Positions 29,663 to 40,167 of a stretch of 64,000 bases of DNA are shown in pieces. Origin of the DNA: Novosphingobium sp. (GTDB lineage: Bacteria; Pseudomonadota; Alphaproteobacteria; Sphingomonadales; Sphingomonadaceae); the NCBI GenBank assembly GCA_017745295.1, contig JAGHZR010000005.1, positions 124,001 to 188,000 of the forward strand. Reading direction: 5' to 3'. Position numbers and translations under genes: made by a program. Each line of letters begins with the position of its first letter. Position 1 is the first letter of the stretch. The notes beneath the pieces were generated by a model. It was not told the origin of the DNA, searched no databases, and was given only the letters and a program-made list of their open reading frames with translations.

Positions 29663-29761
29663 GTCGGCGAAAAATTCTTTCGAATCCATCAAAGCGCCTG
29701 TGTACGCCTTGGAACGCAGGTGGACGATTCTAAGAAAAGGCCTTCCTTTGGAGCCTCTTGA
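29453..29761 (+). pseudogene. IS3-family transposase OrfB, 3' truncated
   Basis: MMPVSERRVCRVLGQHRSTQRKTPREADDEAALTEDIIALARQYGRYGYRRVTALLRDAGWHVNRKRVER then unrelated sequence; no DDE catalytic core. Confidence 0.8.
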
Positions 29762-29951
29762 AGTTCAATCACGCGCCCCCATTACTGACAGATCGTCCCT
29801 TCGACAGTAGGTTTCACATGTCCGTTCTCCGACGAAGTTTGGACACTTTCGCTGTTTTCGCAGAGGTACTCGGCGCCTTCCGAGCCTTTGGGTCGACTGC
29901 GCCTCCAGACGCTGAAGTCGGCCGCTATTTGAGGAGCTGGCCCTCCAAAGC

Positions 29952-30188
29952 GTGCACGACCCAGAAGCCTTTTGCCGGACTGCGAACATACAGGTGCGCG
30001 CGTTGATCCGCCCGGAGACTGACGCGGGCATTGACGGTGCCCCCGAACCTGCTGACGAGCAGCAAAACCGAACTCGTGATGCCCTGGTTTGCCTTGCTCG
30101 CCTGCTCGGACGCCAAATCGCCCGCGAGTTAAACGCGACGCAACCTCCGCCTCACGACCAAGAGAAACCCGCGATCAATAAACCGTAG
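29952..30188 (+). CDS. Small hypothetical protein upstream of recombinase
   Basis: ADEQQNRTRDALVCLARLLGRQIARELNAT; co-oriented and close to the recombinase. Confidence 0.5.
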   Translation: MHDPEAFCRTANIQVRALIRPETDAGIDGAPEPADEQQNRTRDALVCLARLLGRQIARELNATQPPPHDQEKPAINKP

Positions 30189-30250
30189 GGGAAAAGGGCG
30201 CCGAAGGCGTCATGCGTGCATGACGGCCTTCCGCTGTCGGGAGTTATTTC

Positions 30251-32017
30251 ATGATCCGTACTGCGCTCTATGCCCGTTACTCCAGCGACCGGCAAAGCCC
30301 ATCATCGATTGAAGACCAACTGCGCATTTGCCATGAACACGCCGCCAGAGAAGGCTGGCGCGTGATCGCAAGCTACATGGACGCCGACATTTCCGGATCG
30401 AGCGTGACGCTGCGCCCGGGCATTCAGCAATTGCTCGAAGATTCCAGGACGGGAAAGTTCGATCTTCTACTGGCGGAAGCACTTGATCGTATCTCTCGTG
30501 ACCAGGCCGACATCGCGACACTTTTCAAGCATCTGCAGTTTGCCGGCATAACCATCGTCACTCTCGCCGAAGGCGAAATCTCCGAACTCCATGTGGGTCT
30601 CAAGGGCACGATGAACGCGCTGTTCTTGAAGGATTTGGCGAAGAAGACACATCGCGGCTTGCGTGGGCGCGTCGAGAAGGGAAAGGCTGGAGGCGGCCTG
30701 TCCTACGGCTACGATCTGGTGAGGCGCCTTGGTGCCGATGGCGAACCGATCCGCGGTGAGCGCACAATAAACGGAGTGGAAGCCGAGGTCATCCGCCGCG
30801 TATTTCGTGACTATGCGAACGGCATTAGCCCGTTCGCGATAGCCAAGCGCCTCAACGCAGAGAGAGTTCCCGGCCCATTTGGTAAGCTCTGGGCGGCCAC
30901 TACACTACGCGGACACGCTAAGCGCGGAACTGGCCTCCTTAACAACGAACTCTATATCGGCCGGATCGTCTGGAACCGGCAACGTTATCTGAAGAATCCT
31001 CAGACCGGTAAGCGCGTCTCCCGTCTCAATCCTCAGTCCGAGTGGATTACAGCAGAAGTCGCCGAACTCAGAATTATCGATGACGACTTGTGGCAGGCTG
31101 TGAAGGCGCGCCAAACCTCGCAGCGAATTGAGTTCAACAGTTCCATCGAAGGCGAGAACGCAGGGGCAAAACTGCATATGCAGCGGCGTCCAAAGTCGTT
31201 GCTATCCGGTCTGCTCGTCTGCGGAGCGTGTAATGGCCCGGTATCTCTGCGCGGACAGGATCGCTTCGCATGTTCGGCCCATGCTAGCCGGCGCTCGTGC
31301 TCAAACGCTCGTTCCATAAAACGCGAAGTGCTTGAGGCGCGTGTACTCGAAGGTCTGCGCCACCGGTTGATGGCTCCCGAGATCGTTGCTGAAGCGATTC
31401 ATGCCTATGTCGAGGAGACCAACCGGCTCAATCAACACCAGCGCGCCGCAGGGATTGCCGACAAGGCGGAACTGAAAAAGGTCGTGAAGGCCATAGAGCG
31501 TCTGGTGAACATGGCAGCCGATGGTAAGTCGACACGAGGTCTGATCGATAAGCTGTTGGCGCTGGAAGCACAGGAAGATGCCATACGGGCGCGCATGAGC
31601 GAGGCGCCTCATGTTGCCCCGGACATCCACCCGAACATTGCGGAATTCTACCGGAAGAAAGTCGAACGCCTAGCGGAGGCGCTGCAGCATCCGTCTGAAC
31701 GAGATGAAGCCGCATGTGCCATTCGCGGCCTGATCGAGCGCGTCATACTGTTTCCCGGAGCTAAACGTGGCGAGATGACTGCTACGCTTCACGGCGAGTT
31801 CGGAACTATTATGGAATGGGCATCACAACACGAAACGGCCGGAATGGCCTTCGGATCTGGGTCTGTTGCTTCGCCATTGTCGGTATTGTTGGTTGCGGGG
31901 GCTCGCAACCATAGCAAATTGATCAAAAAGCCCAACTCCACGCCCATTACAATTCAATCACTTGACCATGCCCTTGATTGGCCGTCAGCGACCCACTTAC
32001 TCCGCGTACGCGCCTAG
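30251..32017 (+). CDS. Large serine recombinase
   Basis: ALYARYSSDRQSPSSIEDQLRICHEHA N-terminal resolvase domain with catalytic Ser; recombinase domain; zinc-ribbon-like CGACNGPVSLRGQDRFACSAHASRRSC. Confidence 0.95.
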   Translation: MIRTALYARYSSDRQSPSSIEDQLRICHEHAAREGWRVIASYMDADISGSSVTLRPGIQQLLEDSRTGKFDLLLAEALDRISRDQADIATLFKHLQFAGITIVTLAEGEISELHVGLKGTMNALFLKDLAKKTHRGLRGRVEKGKAGGGLSYGYDLVRRLGADGEPIRGERTINGVEAEVIRRVFRDYANGISPFAIAKRLNAERVPGPFGKLWAATTLRGHAKRGTGLLNNELYIGRIVWNRQRYLKNPQTGKRVSRLNPQSEWITAEVAELRIIDDDLWQAVKARQTSQRIEFNSSIEGENAGAKLHMQRRPKSLLSGLLVCGACNGPVSLRGQDRFACSAHASRRSCSNARSIKREVLEARVLEGLRHRLMAPEIVAEAIHAYVEETNRLNQHQRAAGIADKAELKKVVKAIERLVNMAADGKSTRGLIDKLLALEAQEDAIRARMSEAPHVAPDIHPNIAEFYRKKVERLAEALQHPSERDEAACAIRGLIERVILFPGAKRGEMTATLHGEFGTIMEWASQHETAGMAFGSGSVASPLSVLLVAGARNHSKLIKKPNSTPITIQSLDHALDWPSATHLLRVRA

Positions 32018-32233
32018 AAATCGATGGCATCCATTAACTCTTCCCTTGTCGTATGCTGGTCGGAAGCAGTCGCTGGCGTGCGCGCCCGGGGGCAGCTGGC
32101 TCTTAGTCAGCGGATCGTTGTTCGTACCAGCACGGTCACCCTTGTTTTGTGCCATTTCCAGCGGCGCACCGAACCTCTTTCTCTGAGTGGTCGCGCAGCA
32201 ATCACCGTGTCAAATTCAGTCTCCTGCTGAGAC

Positions 32234-32605
32234 TTAGCCCCGTTGCTCCCGTCCCGAAGCTGGCATTCGGGAAATGGCGGTGCGCAGCTTTGGCTTCGAT
32301 CGGCGATCACCCCGCACGATCTCCGAACCCGAGCGGTCCTGCGTCACGAGCGTGGCGGGCTGGATGTTTCGATAGCACCGGCTAGCATCCCAGTGCCAAT
32401 CGAAGCTGACGCTATCACCCTTGAACACCCACTTCTTCGCGCCTCGAGCAAGGAAAGAGTACGCGACTCCGGCGATCGTCAGCCGATGGGAGTGCATCGC
32501 CGACGTGTTCCCGCCTCTGCTGGGTGGCCGCGAAGGCTCCACGAGCAAAGTCGTATACCCATCCACCATCGCGCCATCAACGCGACCGCTCTGCTCGTCA
32601 CTCAT
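32234..32605 (-). CDS. Hypothetical protein
   Basis: Plausible compact ORF (LTIAGVAYSFLARGAKKWVFKGDSVSFDWHWDASRCYRNIQPATLV); no recognised domain. Confidence 0.45.
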   Translation of the reverse strand: MSDEQSGRVDGAMVDGYTTLLVEPSRPPSRGGNTSAMHSHRLTIAGVAYSFLARGAKKWVFKGDSVSFDWHWDASRCYRNIQPATLVTQDRSGSEIVRGDRRSKPKLRTAISRMPASGREQRG

Positions 32606-32751
32606 TGATCACGTCTCCATTCCTTCTATCACGCCGACTATCTCCTCGTGAGTAACACCGAACATATCACTTCCAAGTTGCTCTGTTCACGCTGTTTTTG
32701 TTTGGCTCACGAGATGACGGAAGGCGAGCAGGAACAGAGCAGCGATACTAG

Positions 32752-32889
32752 GGAGACGAGATCGTCGCGCGCCCCGCAGAGTCGTTGAATGTTGAGCTAA
32801 AAACTTGGCTTGACCTGCAGGACGACGCTCACGTCGCCAAGCTAGTCAAGGGGTTGTTCGCGCCGGTCTGGATCGAGCTGCACAAGTAA
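32752..32889 (+). pseudogene. AlbA_2/Schlafen-type putative DNA-binding domain remnant
   Basis: In-frame fragment GDEIVARPAESLNVELKTWLDLQDDAHVAKLVKGLFA then unrelated residues and stop; preceded by in-frame TAG with no start. Confidence 0.45.
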
Positions 32890-33029
32890 TCTCGCCAACG
32901 CTCCTGAAACGAAGGGACGCCGCCCATTGAAGTGACCGGGTGCTCTTAAAATTCAAGTCGGCGGCGGAGCGACTGTCATCGGTTGAAGCAAAGTCGCGTT
33001 GAACGAGAGCGCGTCATCGGGTGCTGCTT

Positions 33030-33275
33030 TCAGGGCACTTCCCGATTGGCAAGTGCGGCATCGAGCATAGCAGCCCATACGGTTCGGCAGCTCGCAGTCT
33101 CCAGGACCAGATCGCCGGCGGCCTCCATATGGTCGTCCGGCTCCCGGAGCGTGGTCAAGACGGTCATGACCCCGTTCTTGAGATTTTCCTGCGCAGCTAA
33201 GGAAAGGTCTTCCCAGCGTTGCTGAGCAAATGAGACTTCGGCCAAGGCCTTTGCTGCGCGGTCGATAGGGCCCAT
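33030..33275 (-). CDS. Hypothetical small protein (paralog of 33482..33817)
   Basis: MGPIDRAAKALAEVSFAQQRWEDLSLAAQENLKNGVMTVLTTLREPDDHMEAAG. Confidence 0.6.
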   Translation of the reverse strand: MGPIDRAAKALAEVSFAQQRWEDLSLAAQENLKNGVMTVLTTLREPDDHMEAAGDLVLETASCRTVWAAMLDAALANREVP

Positions 33276-33481
33276 TGATCCAGCTCCTTGTTTGCTCGTT
33301 GGCCTCGTGGGCCCGCTGAACTCGGGCACGGCGACCCAAACGGTGGGCGGGATTTAAACACGTGACGAGCAACCGCGTTGCAGGGAACAATTAAGCCAAG
33401 CGTGCCCACGCAGGATTGGCCACATGAAAACGCTGCGCTTCCTGCTTCGCGGATCCCCCGGAGAGGTGTTCTATCGGAATA

Positions 33482-33817
33482 TCAGCTCTGCTGGTTTCGA
33501 CCGTCCTCGGCGCCACCTCGGATGGTCTTCCTAGGCGTTGCAGGCCTTATTGTAATCGGTTTGGGGCTGCTCAATGCCGCATCGATCATCGCTTGCCCCG
33601 CGCCATGAGCATCTTCGGAGTCGGTAGGTCCGCACGCATGCCCGAACAATTCGTGACCTGCCATGCACATGCGCAGGGTCGGCTCACGCATGGCTCTGAT
33701 GACGGCACGCACATTTTCTTTCAGTTCCTCCCGGAGTTCCGGGTCGAGCTGACGCCAAGCGTCATGACCGCTCTCTGATTCTGCCAACGCGCGTGCGGCT
33801 CGTTCGATCAACGGCAT
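33482..33817 (-). CDS. Hypothetical small protein (paralog of 33030..33275)
   Basis: MPLIERAARALAESESGHDAWRQLDPELREELKENVRAVIRAMREPTLRMCMAG. Confidence 0.6.
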   Translation of the reverse strand: MPLIERAARALAESESGHDAWRQLDPELREELKENVRAVIRAMREPTLRMCMAGHELFGHACGPTDSEDAHGAGQAMIDAALSSPKPITIRPATPRKTIRGGAEDGRNQQS

Positions 33818-34238
33818 GAATACCCCTCCCTGCTCGATGTCGCATTCCGCCGCTCGCCTCGGATAGAACCGAGTTCGGCGCCAATCCGGACAAAAATAAT
33901 CCAATTACAGGAATGTCATTGGTTAAATTTCTGCAACGAGTTGCTGTCTGAGCGCACCAGACGTTCCGATATAGCGGCTCCCGCCCTGACTCGGCGGCAA
34001 CATTGTCGTTCCGGGAAAAGCATGACCAAGCAATTCGCACTATTGTGACGAGCAGAAGCTCCGAGGTGCCATTTCGGGCACCGAGCCCGCCGCACATCGC
34101 GCGTTGATCTCAAGCGATGGAAAGGCGCAGAGACCTCGCGGGCACATAAGGCGCCATCCGCACAATGTCACTGGACATGGAAGGTCTCCAGGGTGCTATT
34201 GAAGGCAAACCAATAAGGCTCGCCCTGACCTTGCACAT

Positions 34239-35786
34239 ATGCCGCTGATCGCCGAACCCATGTCGCTCAAACGCGAAGATTTTCTGCCAGATATCGACTG
34301 GTCGGGAACGCCGCTGGGCGCCTCCTTAAGCTGGTCGGCCGAGCTACAAACGGCTGCCAATATCGTGCTGAGCTCGCATTTCCCGTGGGCACTCGTTTGG
34401 GGGCCCGAATACACGACACTCCACAACCGTGCGTTTCTGCCAATCCTGGGTGACAAACCGTCGGCTCAGGGCCGCTCGTTTGCCGACGTGTGGCACGAAG
34501 CGTGGGAAGAAATTGGCCCGATTGCCCGGCGCGCTTATGCCGGCGAGGCAACTTTCGTCGAGGACTTCCCGCTCGAGATCGAGCGCCACGGCAGCGCCGA
34601 GCAGGCCTATTTCACCTTCTGCTACAGCCCGGTCTTTGGGCCCGACGGGACAGTCCTTGGCATAATTGACACTGTCATGGAAACGACTGCACGGGTCACA
34701 ACGGAAAGGCGCAATGCAGCGCTTGTCGGCCTTGGTGATCGGCTGCGTGATGCGACCACCTTTGACGAGGTCGTGACCGCGGCGGCCGAGTTTGCCGGAC
34801 CGGCTCTCGGCGCATCGCGCGCCGGTTACTCGCGGATCGACGAAGCACGTGGGTCCTTCACCGTCAGGAGCGACTGGACCAGGGCCGGCGTGCCAAGCAT
34901 CGCCGGAGAACATGACCTCGCATCGTTTGGCACCACCATCGACCGCCTTCGGAATGGGCAGCTTCTGGCGGTGGACGATATCGCGAGCGATCCGCGGCTT
35001 TCAGCAGAATCGACCAGCTACGAAGCCTTCGGTGCAGTGGCGCAAATCAGAGTGCCCTTGCTCGAACGCGGTAGATTGATTGGCTCGTTCTTCGTTCATG
35101 ACGATCGCCCGCGCCGCTGGACGGCGGAAGAGATCCATTTCGTCGGCGCGCTGGCCGATCGCACTTACGCAGCGGTTGCCAAACTTCAGGCCGAGGCGGA
35201 GCAAGACGTTCTCAATCATGAGCTTGAGCATCGGCTCAAGAACATGATGGCGATGGTCCAGGCGATAGCCTCGCAGACGCTGAAGGGCGTAACGGAGCGC
35301 GATGCCGTGGAGGCCTTCGAAAGACGCATCATCGCGATGGCCGAGGCGCATGACCTCCTCGTGCGGCAGAATGGCTCGACTACGACGATGCGCGCCGTGG
35401 TCAATGCGATGCTGTCGCTTCACGGCGGCGATGAGCGTTTCGTCGTTTCGGGCCGAGACCTGCCGATCGGGCCAAAGTCAGCAATGTCGCTGGCGCTCGT
35501 GCTTCACGAGCTGGCAACCAATGCCGCCAAATACGGCGCACTCTCCGTCGCGGAAGGGTCTGTTCATCTTCGCTGGGAATGTCCCACGGTCGATGACGAA
35601 CTGGAACTTGTCCTGACCTGGAACGAGGTCGATGGGCCACTTGTACACGAACCCCAACGCAAAGGGTTCGGCTCTCGCCTGATCCAAATGGGAATTGCCA
35701 ATCCATGCCACGTCGAGAAGCGTTACGAACCCGCCGGCATCCACGTCTTATTCCGCGCGCGTCTGGCGAGCGTTCAAGCTAGCTAG
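34239..35786 (+). CDS. HWE/HisKA_2-type sensor histidine kinase with PAS and GAF-like domains
   Basis: ELEHRLKNMMAMVQAIASQTLKG phosphoacceptor region; LALVLHELATNAAKYGALS N-box; GFGSRLIQMGI. Confidence 0.88.
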   Translation: MPLIAEPMSLKREDFLPDIDWSGTPLGASLSWSAELQTAANIVLSSHFPWALVWGPEYTTLHNRAFLPILGDKPSAQGRSFADVWHEAWEEIGPIARRAYAGEATFVEDFPLEIERHGSAEQAYFTFCYSPVFGPDGTVLGIIDTVMETTARVTTERRNAALVGLGDRLRDATTFDEVVTAAAEFAGPALGASRAGYSRIDEARGSFTVRSDWTRAGVPSIAGEHDLASFGTTIDRLRNGQLLAVDDIASDPRLSAESTSYEAFGAVAQIRVPLLERGRLIGSFFVHDDRPRRWTAEEIHFVGALADRTYAAVAKLQAEAEQDVLNHELEHRLKNMMAMVQAIASQTLKGVTERDAVEAFERRIIAMAEAHDLLVRQNGSTTTMRAVVNAMLSLHGGDERFVVSGRDLPIGPKSAMSLALVLHELATNAAKYGALSVAEGSVHLRWECPTVDDELELVLTWNEVDGPLVHEPQRKGFGSRLIQMGIANPCHVEKRYEPAGIHVLFRARLASVQAS

Positions 35787-35903
35787 GATATCGAGTGGCC
35801 GCCTGAGCGCAGGCAGAGAGATTTTCCGATCCTGTGCGCACTTGGCAGATGCTCCGCTTATGGCAGATGGCATTGGTCGATGAATCGCTACGCGAGATTG
35901 CGC

Positions 35904-36110
35904 TCAATCCCTGATCACATTGATCGCAGAGACCTTCCCGTTGCGTGCCACCAGCACATCGTAGGTGACGCGCTGGCCTGCTCTCAGCGCCGCTGTTCCA
36001 GACGATGCGAGGGTGGAGAGATGCACGAAGCAATCCGGTCCGCCATCGTCGGGGCAGATGAAACCGTAGCCGTTGATTGCATTGAAACTCACAACCCTGC
36101 CGCTTGGCAT
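35904..36110 (-). CDS. Cold-shock domain protein
   Basis: GRVVSFNAINGYGFICPDDGGPDCFVHLSTLASSG CSD/RNP motif. Confidence 0.9.
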   Translation of the reverse strand: MPSGRVVSFNAINGYGFICPDDGGPDCFVHLSTLASSGTAALRAGQRVTYDVLVARNGKVSAINVIRD

Positions 36111-36498
36111 ATTTCCCCCATCACACCCTCGCGCAAACGATTGCTCCGGGTGCGGGGTCGGTCAATTGGCGGGACAGTGCGGATCAGCTTGTCGTCATGA
36201 TCCGATACACTTCAAATTTGGCCTGAAGACATCGGGAACCAAATCAGATGGTGCTACGAGCACATGAGAAACGTCCAATCCATCTTGTGAACGGCCATTT
36301 TCGGAAGGAGCCCCACAGCGGGCACAGGCTGGCGGTAGACCGCATCTTATAGCCTCACTCCTGCGCCGACCATCTGAACTGGTCTCTCCAACTCACCTCC
36401 GAACCATGACGCAGACGGGATTGGGCATGCGATGAATGGCGCGCGCTGCGGTAGCCACGCTGCCAACTCATTCGTTTCCCATTCAAAGGAGACGAGAA

Positions 36499-37350
36499 AT
36501 GACCCAAACCATCGATATGATTCACGAGGATGGACTGCCCGGACATGAGAGCAGGCTCGATCCCCAACCAGAATGGCAACCCCGCTACGCCGGCTCAGGC
36601 CGGTTGAAGGACAATGTTGCCATCGTGACTGGCGCGGACAGCGGCATTGGTCGCGCTGTAGCAGCGCTGTTTGCCCGTGAGGGAGCCGACATCGCCATAG
36701 TCTACTTACTTGAGGACGACGATGCCGCCGAAACTCAACGCATCGTCGAAAGCGAGGGCCGGCGCGCGATCACGATCAGGGCTGACGTTGGCTCGCGCGA
36801 CATGTGTAGCCGGATCGTCGATGAGACGATTTCTGCTTTTGGCCGGATCGATGTGCTGGTGAACAATGCCGGCGAGCAACATCCAGACGAAGAGATTACC
36901 GATATAAGTGAGGATCAGCTTCGAAGGACATTTCAGACCAACATCTTTGGCATGTTCTTCCTGGTGCAGGCGGCAAGGCCACACCTCAAGCGAGGCGCCG
37001 CCATCGTCAACTGCACCAGCGTGACGATGTACAAGGGCAGCAAGGAACTTCTCGATTACAGTTCGACAAAGGGCGCGATCACCGCTTTCACCCGTTCGCT
37101 GTCAGAAAACCTGATCGAGCATGGCATTCGCGTGAATGCAGTTGCACCAGGGCCGATCTGGACGCCGCTCAATCCCTGCGGCGGGGCCAGCGAGGAAAAG
37201 CTTGAGCACTTTGGCGAAAGTACGCCGATGGGTCGGCCAGGGCAGCCGAATGAAGTCGCGCCCTCGTTTCTGTTCCTCGCGTGCGAGGATGCCAGTTACA
37301 TGAGTGGCCAAGTGCTTCATCCCAACGGCGGCGTTATTGTGAACGGTTGA
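36499..37350 (+). CDS. SDR family oxidoreductase (general stress type)
   Basis: GRLKDNVAIVTGADSGIGRAVAALFAREGADIAIVYL; DYSSTKGAI active site. Confidence 0.93.
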   Translation: MTQTIDMIHEDGLPGHESRLDPQPEWQPRYAGSGRLKDNVAIVTGADSGIGRAVAALFAREGADIAIVYLLEDDDAAETQRIVESEGRRAITIRADVGSRDMCSRIVDETISAFGRIDVLVNNAGEQHPDEEITDISEDQLRRTFQTNIFGMFFLVQAARPHLKRGAAIVNCTSVTMYKGSKELLDYSSTKGAITAFTRSLSENLIEHGIRVNAVAPGPIWTPLNPCGGASEEKLEHFGESTPMGRPGQPNEVAPSFLFLACEDASYMSGQVLHPNGGVIVNG

Positions 37351-37900
37351 TCACAAGCAAAACGCAAAGGAGAAAAGCGAGCTTGTAACCACCTGCGTGC
37401 GACGTTCGCATGCGAGAACTGCTTCTGATTGGAAGTCACGGGCCTGTTTCAGTCGGCGCGTCGCCGCCGAAGCGCAACGCCTCAATCGGTCGTTGCGCTT
37501 CGAGTTGCTCCCGGATGCGGATCACGACATGGCTTTTGTTGATCAGCGGGTAAACAACGCCGTATCTGCCTTCGCCGCCCGTACCGCCGTGATCGGAAGC
37601 CGCAGTCACCGTTCGATAGCTGCAGCTGAGGCAACGGCCGACTGCCCGCTCCATGGAGATTGATGTCCGGTTTTGTCGGGAGGTGACCTTCAGGCAGCTG
37701 GGTCGGAATGGCGACAATGGGGCGCGAGCTGCCGGGATAGCTGCCGGTCCGCACTTGGGGAGCGAGATTGTGGCGCTGAGTGACCGGGAAGGGTCGGGCT
37801 GTGTCGAGCGCCCGGACGCGCACTACGTTAAACGACTGAAATAAGGCAGTGAGCTTCGTACGCCGTGAACGACGACTGCCCGAGGCAGGAGCTCACGCAC

Positions 37901-38788
37901 CTAGGCCGCGCGAAATTCCTTAAGCCTAAATTCGAGTTCGGCGACGAACAGGCGAACCTTTGCCGGAATCATGTGAGAGCTTGGATAGACCGCCCAGATA
38001 TCGAGGGGTTGGGGCTCGGCGTCCTCCAGAAGGACTCTCACGACCTCGCCCCGATCAACAGCGGCCTCGACATACCAACCTGAAAGGTTGGCAATGCCGA
38101 GTCCGCCTCGGCAGGCCTCATAGACCGCCTCGATCGAACTCGCCGAGAAGCGTCCCGATACTTTCTGCCTCACCACCCTCCCGTCACGAACGAAGGACCA
38201 GTGCGAACCGCCGGTGGCGAGCAAGCATTCATGCGCGGCAAGATCCTGCAGTTTCTGCGGGCAGCCAAAGGCTACCAGATAGGCCGATGCGGCGCACAGA
38301 AACCTGGGATTGTCAGCGAGCCGCTTCGCCACCAGGCGGTTGTCCCGGAGCGGAGCTATGCGAATGGCTACGTCGATGCCCTGTGCTACGATGTCCACCT
38401 GTTCGTCCGTCGTCAGCAGGTCGACTTGCAGTCCTGGATGCTTCGACATGAAAGTTGGCAGCATCGGCGCGACGATCTTGCGCCCGAAAGCAGCCGAAGC
38501 CGTAATCCGAAGGTGCCCCGTAAGGCCCCTTCCATGTGGGCGCAGGTCCGTTAAGGCATTCGCGCGACCTTCGAGCAAGGCTTGCGCATGCGGTAGAAAA
38601 ATCTCGCCATCGCCGGTCGGCGACAGGGAACGCGTCGTCCGGTGTATCAGCCTTGCACCGAGTTCGGTCTCGAGATTGCTGAGACTTCGGGACGCCGCCA
38701 TGGGGCTCATCCCCAGCCGCCGCGCTGCTCCAGCTAGACTCCCGACACGGACTGCCTCGACGAAAACCTCAAGATCATCGAAATTCAT
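37901..38788 (-). CDS. LysR family transcriptional regulator
   Basis: MNFDDLEVFVEAVRVGSLAGAARRLGMSPMAASRSLSNLETELGARLIHRTTRSLSPT. Confidence 0.93.
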   Translation of the reverse strand: MNFDDLEVFVEAVRVGSLAGAARRLGMSPMAASRSLSNLETELGARLIHRTTRSLSPTGDGEIFLPHAQALLEGRANALTDLRPHGRGLTGHLRITASAAFGRKIVAPMLPTFMSKHPGLQVDLLTTDEQVDIVAQGIDVAIRIAPLRDNRLVAKRLADNPRFLCAASAYLVAFGCPQKLQDLAAHECLLATGGSHWSFVRDGRVVRQKVSGRFSASSIEAVYEACRGGLGIANLSGWYVEAAVDRGEVVRVLLEDAEPQPLDIWAVYPSSHMIPAKVRLFVAELEFRLKEFRAA

Positions 38789-38931
38789 TATCACGCTTTC
38801 CGTTAGGCCGACGTAACCGATCGGATATCTACACCCCGACTTGATACACCCTCATACTTGCCTTGCAATCACGCCCCCATCCGGATCGCATTTCGGACCC
38901 GGCACTGGGGCATTGTCGCAAAGGCAAGATC

Positions 38932-40125
38932 ATGGGCAAGGCATCCGCACTGGCGTCCGAGGCGCCCGCTTCGACACAAATCGGTTCAGGACTGACATTT
39001 GCAATGGCGGTTTCGTCCGGACTGGCCGTGGCGAACATCTATTACAACCAGCCGATGCTCGGCGTGATCGAGCGCGATTTGCCCGGCAACCTGACCGGAC
39101 TTGTGCCCACGGCAACCCAGTTCGGATACGCCATCGGCCTGTTCGCACTGGTGCCACTGGGCGATCTGGTCGAGCGACGCCGCCTGATCGTCGCGCAATT
39201 CGCGGTGCTGGCGGTGGCCCTCGTCGGTGCCGCGCTGGCACCATCGGCAGTCACGTTGCTGATGGCCTCGTTGATACTCGGGATAGCCTCGACGGTCGCG
39301 CAGCAGATCGTGCCGTTTGCCGCGCACCTTGCCGCGCCCGAGCGACGGGGGGCCGTGGTAGGCACCGTCATGTCGGGCGTGCTCTGCGGTATCCTGCTCA
39401 GCCGCACCCTGTCCGGTTTCGTGGCCGCGCATGAAGGCTGGCGGGCGATGTTCTGGCTCGGCGTGCCGCTGGCTCTGGGTGCAGGCGGGCTGATGGCCCT
39501 GGCCCTGCCGCGCAGCCTTCCCGAAGGACGCAGCACATATCCCGGCCTGCTGGTCTCGCTCGTCCACCTCTGGCGTGAATTCCGTGAGCTGCGCATCGCC
39601 GCCTATACGCAGGCCCTGCTGTTCGGTGCCTTCACCGCTTTCTGGACGATCCTGGCCCTGCGCCTGCAGGAGCCGCGCTTCGGACTCGGTTCGGAAGTCG
39701 CCGGCCTGTTCGGTGTGGTCGGCGCTGTCGGCATCCTCGCCGCCCCGATCGCAGGCCGGATCGCCGACCGACGCGGCCCGCACATGGCGATCCTCGGCGG
39801 CACCGTGCTGACGGTCGCCTCCTGGGCGATCTTTGGACTCTGGGGCTCGATCGCCGGGCTGGTGATCGGCTGTATCCTGCTCGACTTCGCGGTCCAGAGC
39901 GTGCTCGTTTCCAACCAGCACATCGTCTACGCGCTGCGGCCAGAGGCCCGCGCCCGGCTCAACACGATCTTCATGGGATCGATGTTCCTCGGCGGTGCCG
40001 CCGGAGCCGCCGCGGCAACCGTCGCCTGGAACTCCAGTGGCTGGAGCGCGGTCGCGGTCCTCGGCATCTCGCTCGCCGCAGTCGCCTCGCTCGTTCAGCT
40101 GCGCGCCGTCCTGCACAGGCGCTGA
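38932..40125 (+). CDS. MFS transporter
   Basis: [16 protein letters not shown]...[30 protein letters not shown]. Confidence 0.92.
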   Translation: MGKASALASEAPASTQIGSGLTFAMAVSSGLAVANIYYNQPMLGVIERDLPGNLTGLVPTATQFGYAIGLFALVPLGDLVERRRLIVAQFAVLAVALVGAALAPSAVTLLMASLILGIASTVAQQIVPFAAHLAAPERRGAVVGTVMSGVLCGILLSRTLSGFVAAHEGWRAMFWLGVPLALGAGGLMALALPRSLPEGRSTYPGLLVSLVHLWREFRELRIAAYTQALLFGAFTAFWTILALRLQEPRFGLGSEVAGLFGVVGAVGILAAPIAGRIADRRGPHMAILGGTVLTVASWAIFGLWGSIAGLVIGCILLDFAVQSVLVSNQHIVYALRPEARARLNTIFMGSMFLGGAAGAAAATVAWNSSGWSAVAVLGISLAAVASLVQLRAVLHRR

Positions 40126-40167
40126 ACGCCCGAAGCTTCCTTACTCACAGCCCGAACAAGGAATTCG

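Noticed and set aside
38986-40116. 376-aa minus-strand ORF
   Set aside because: Antisense to MFS transporter; charged low-complexity composition
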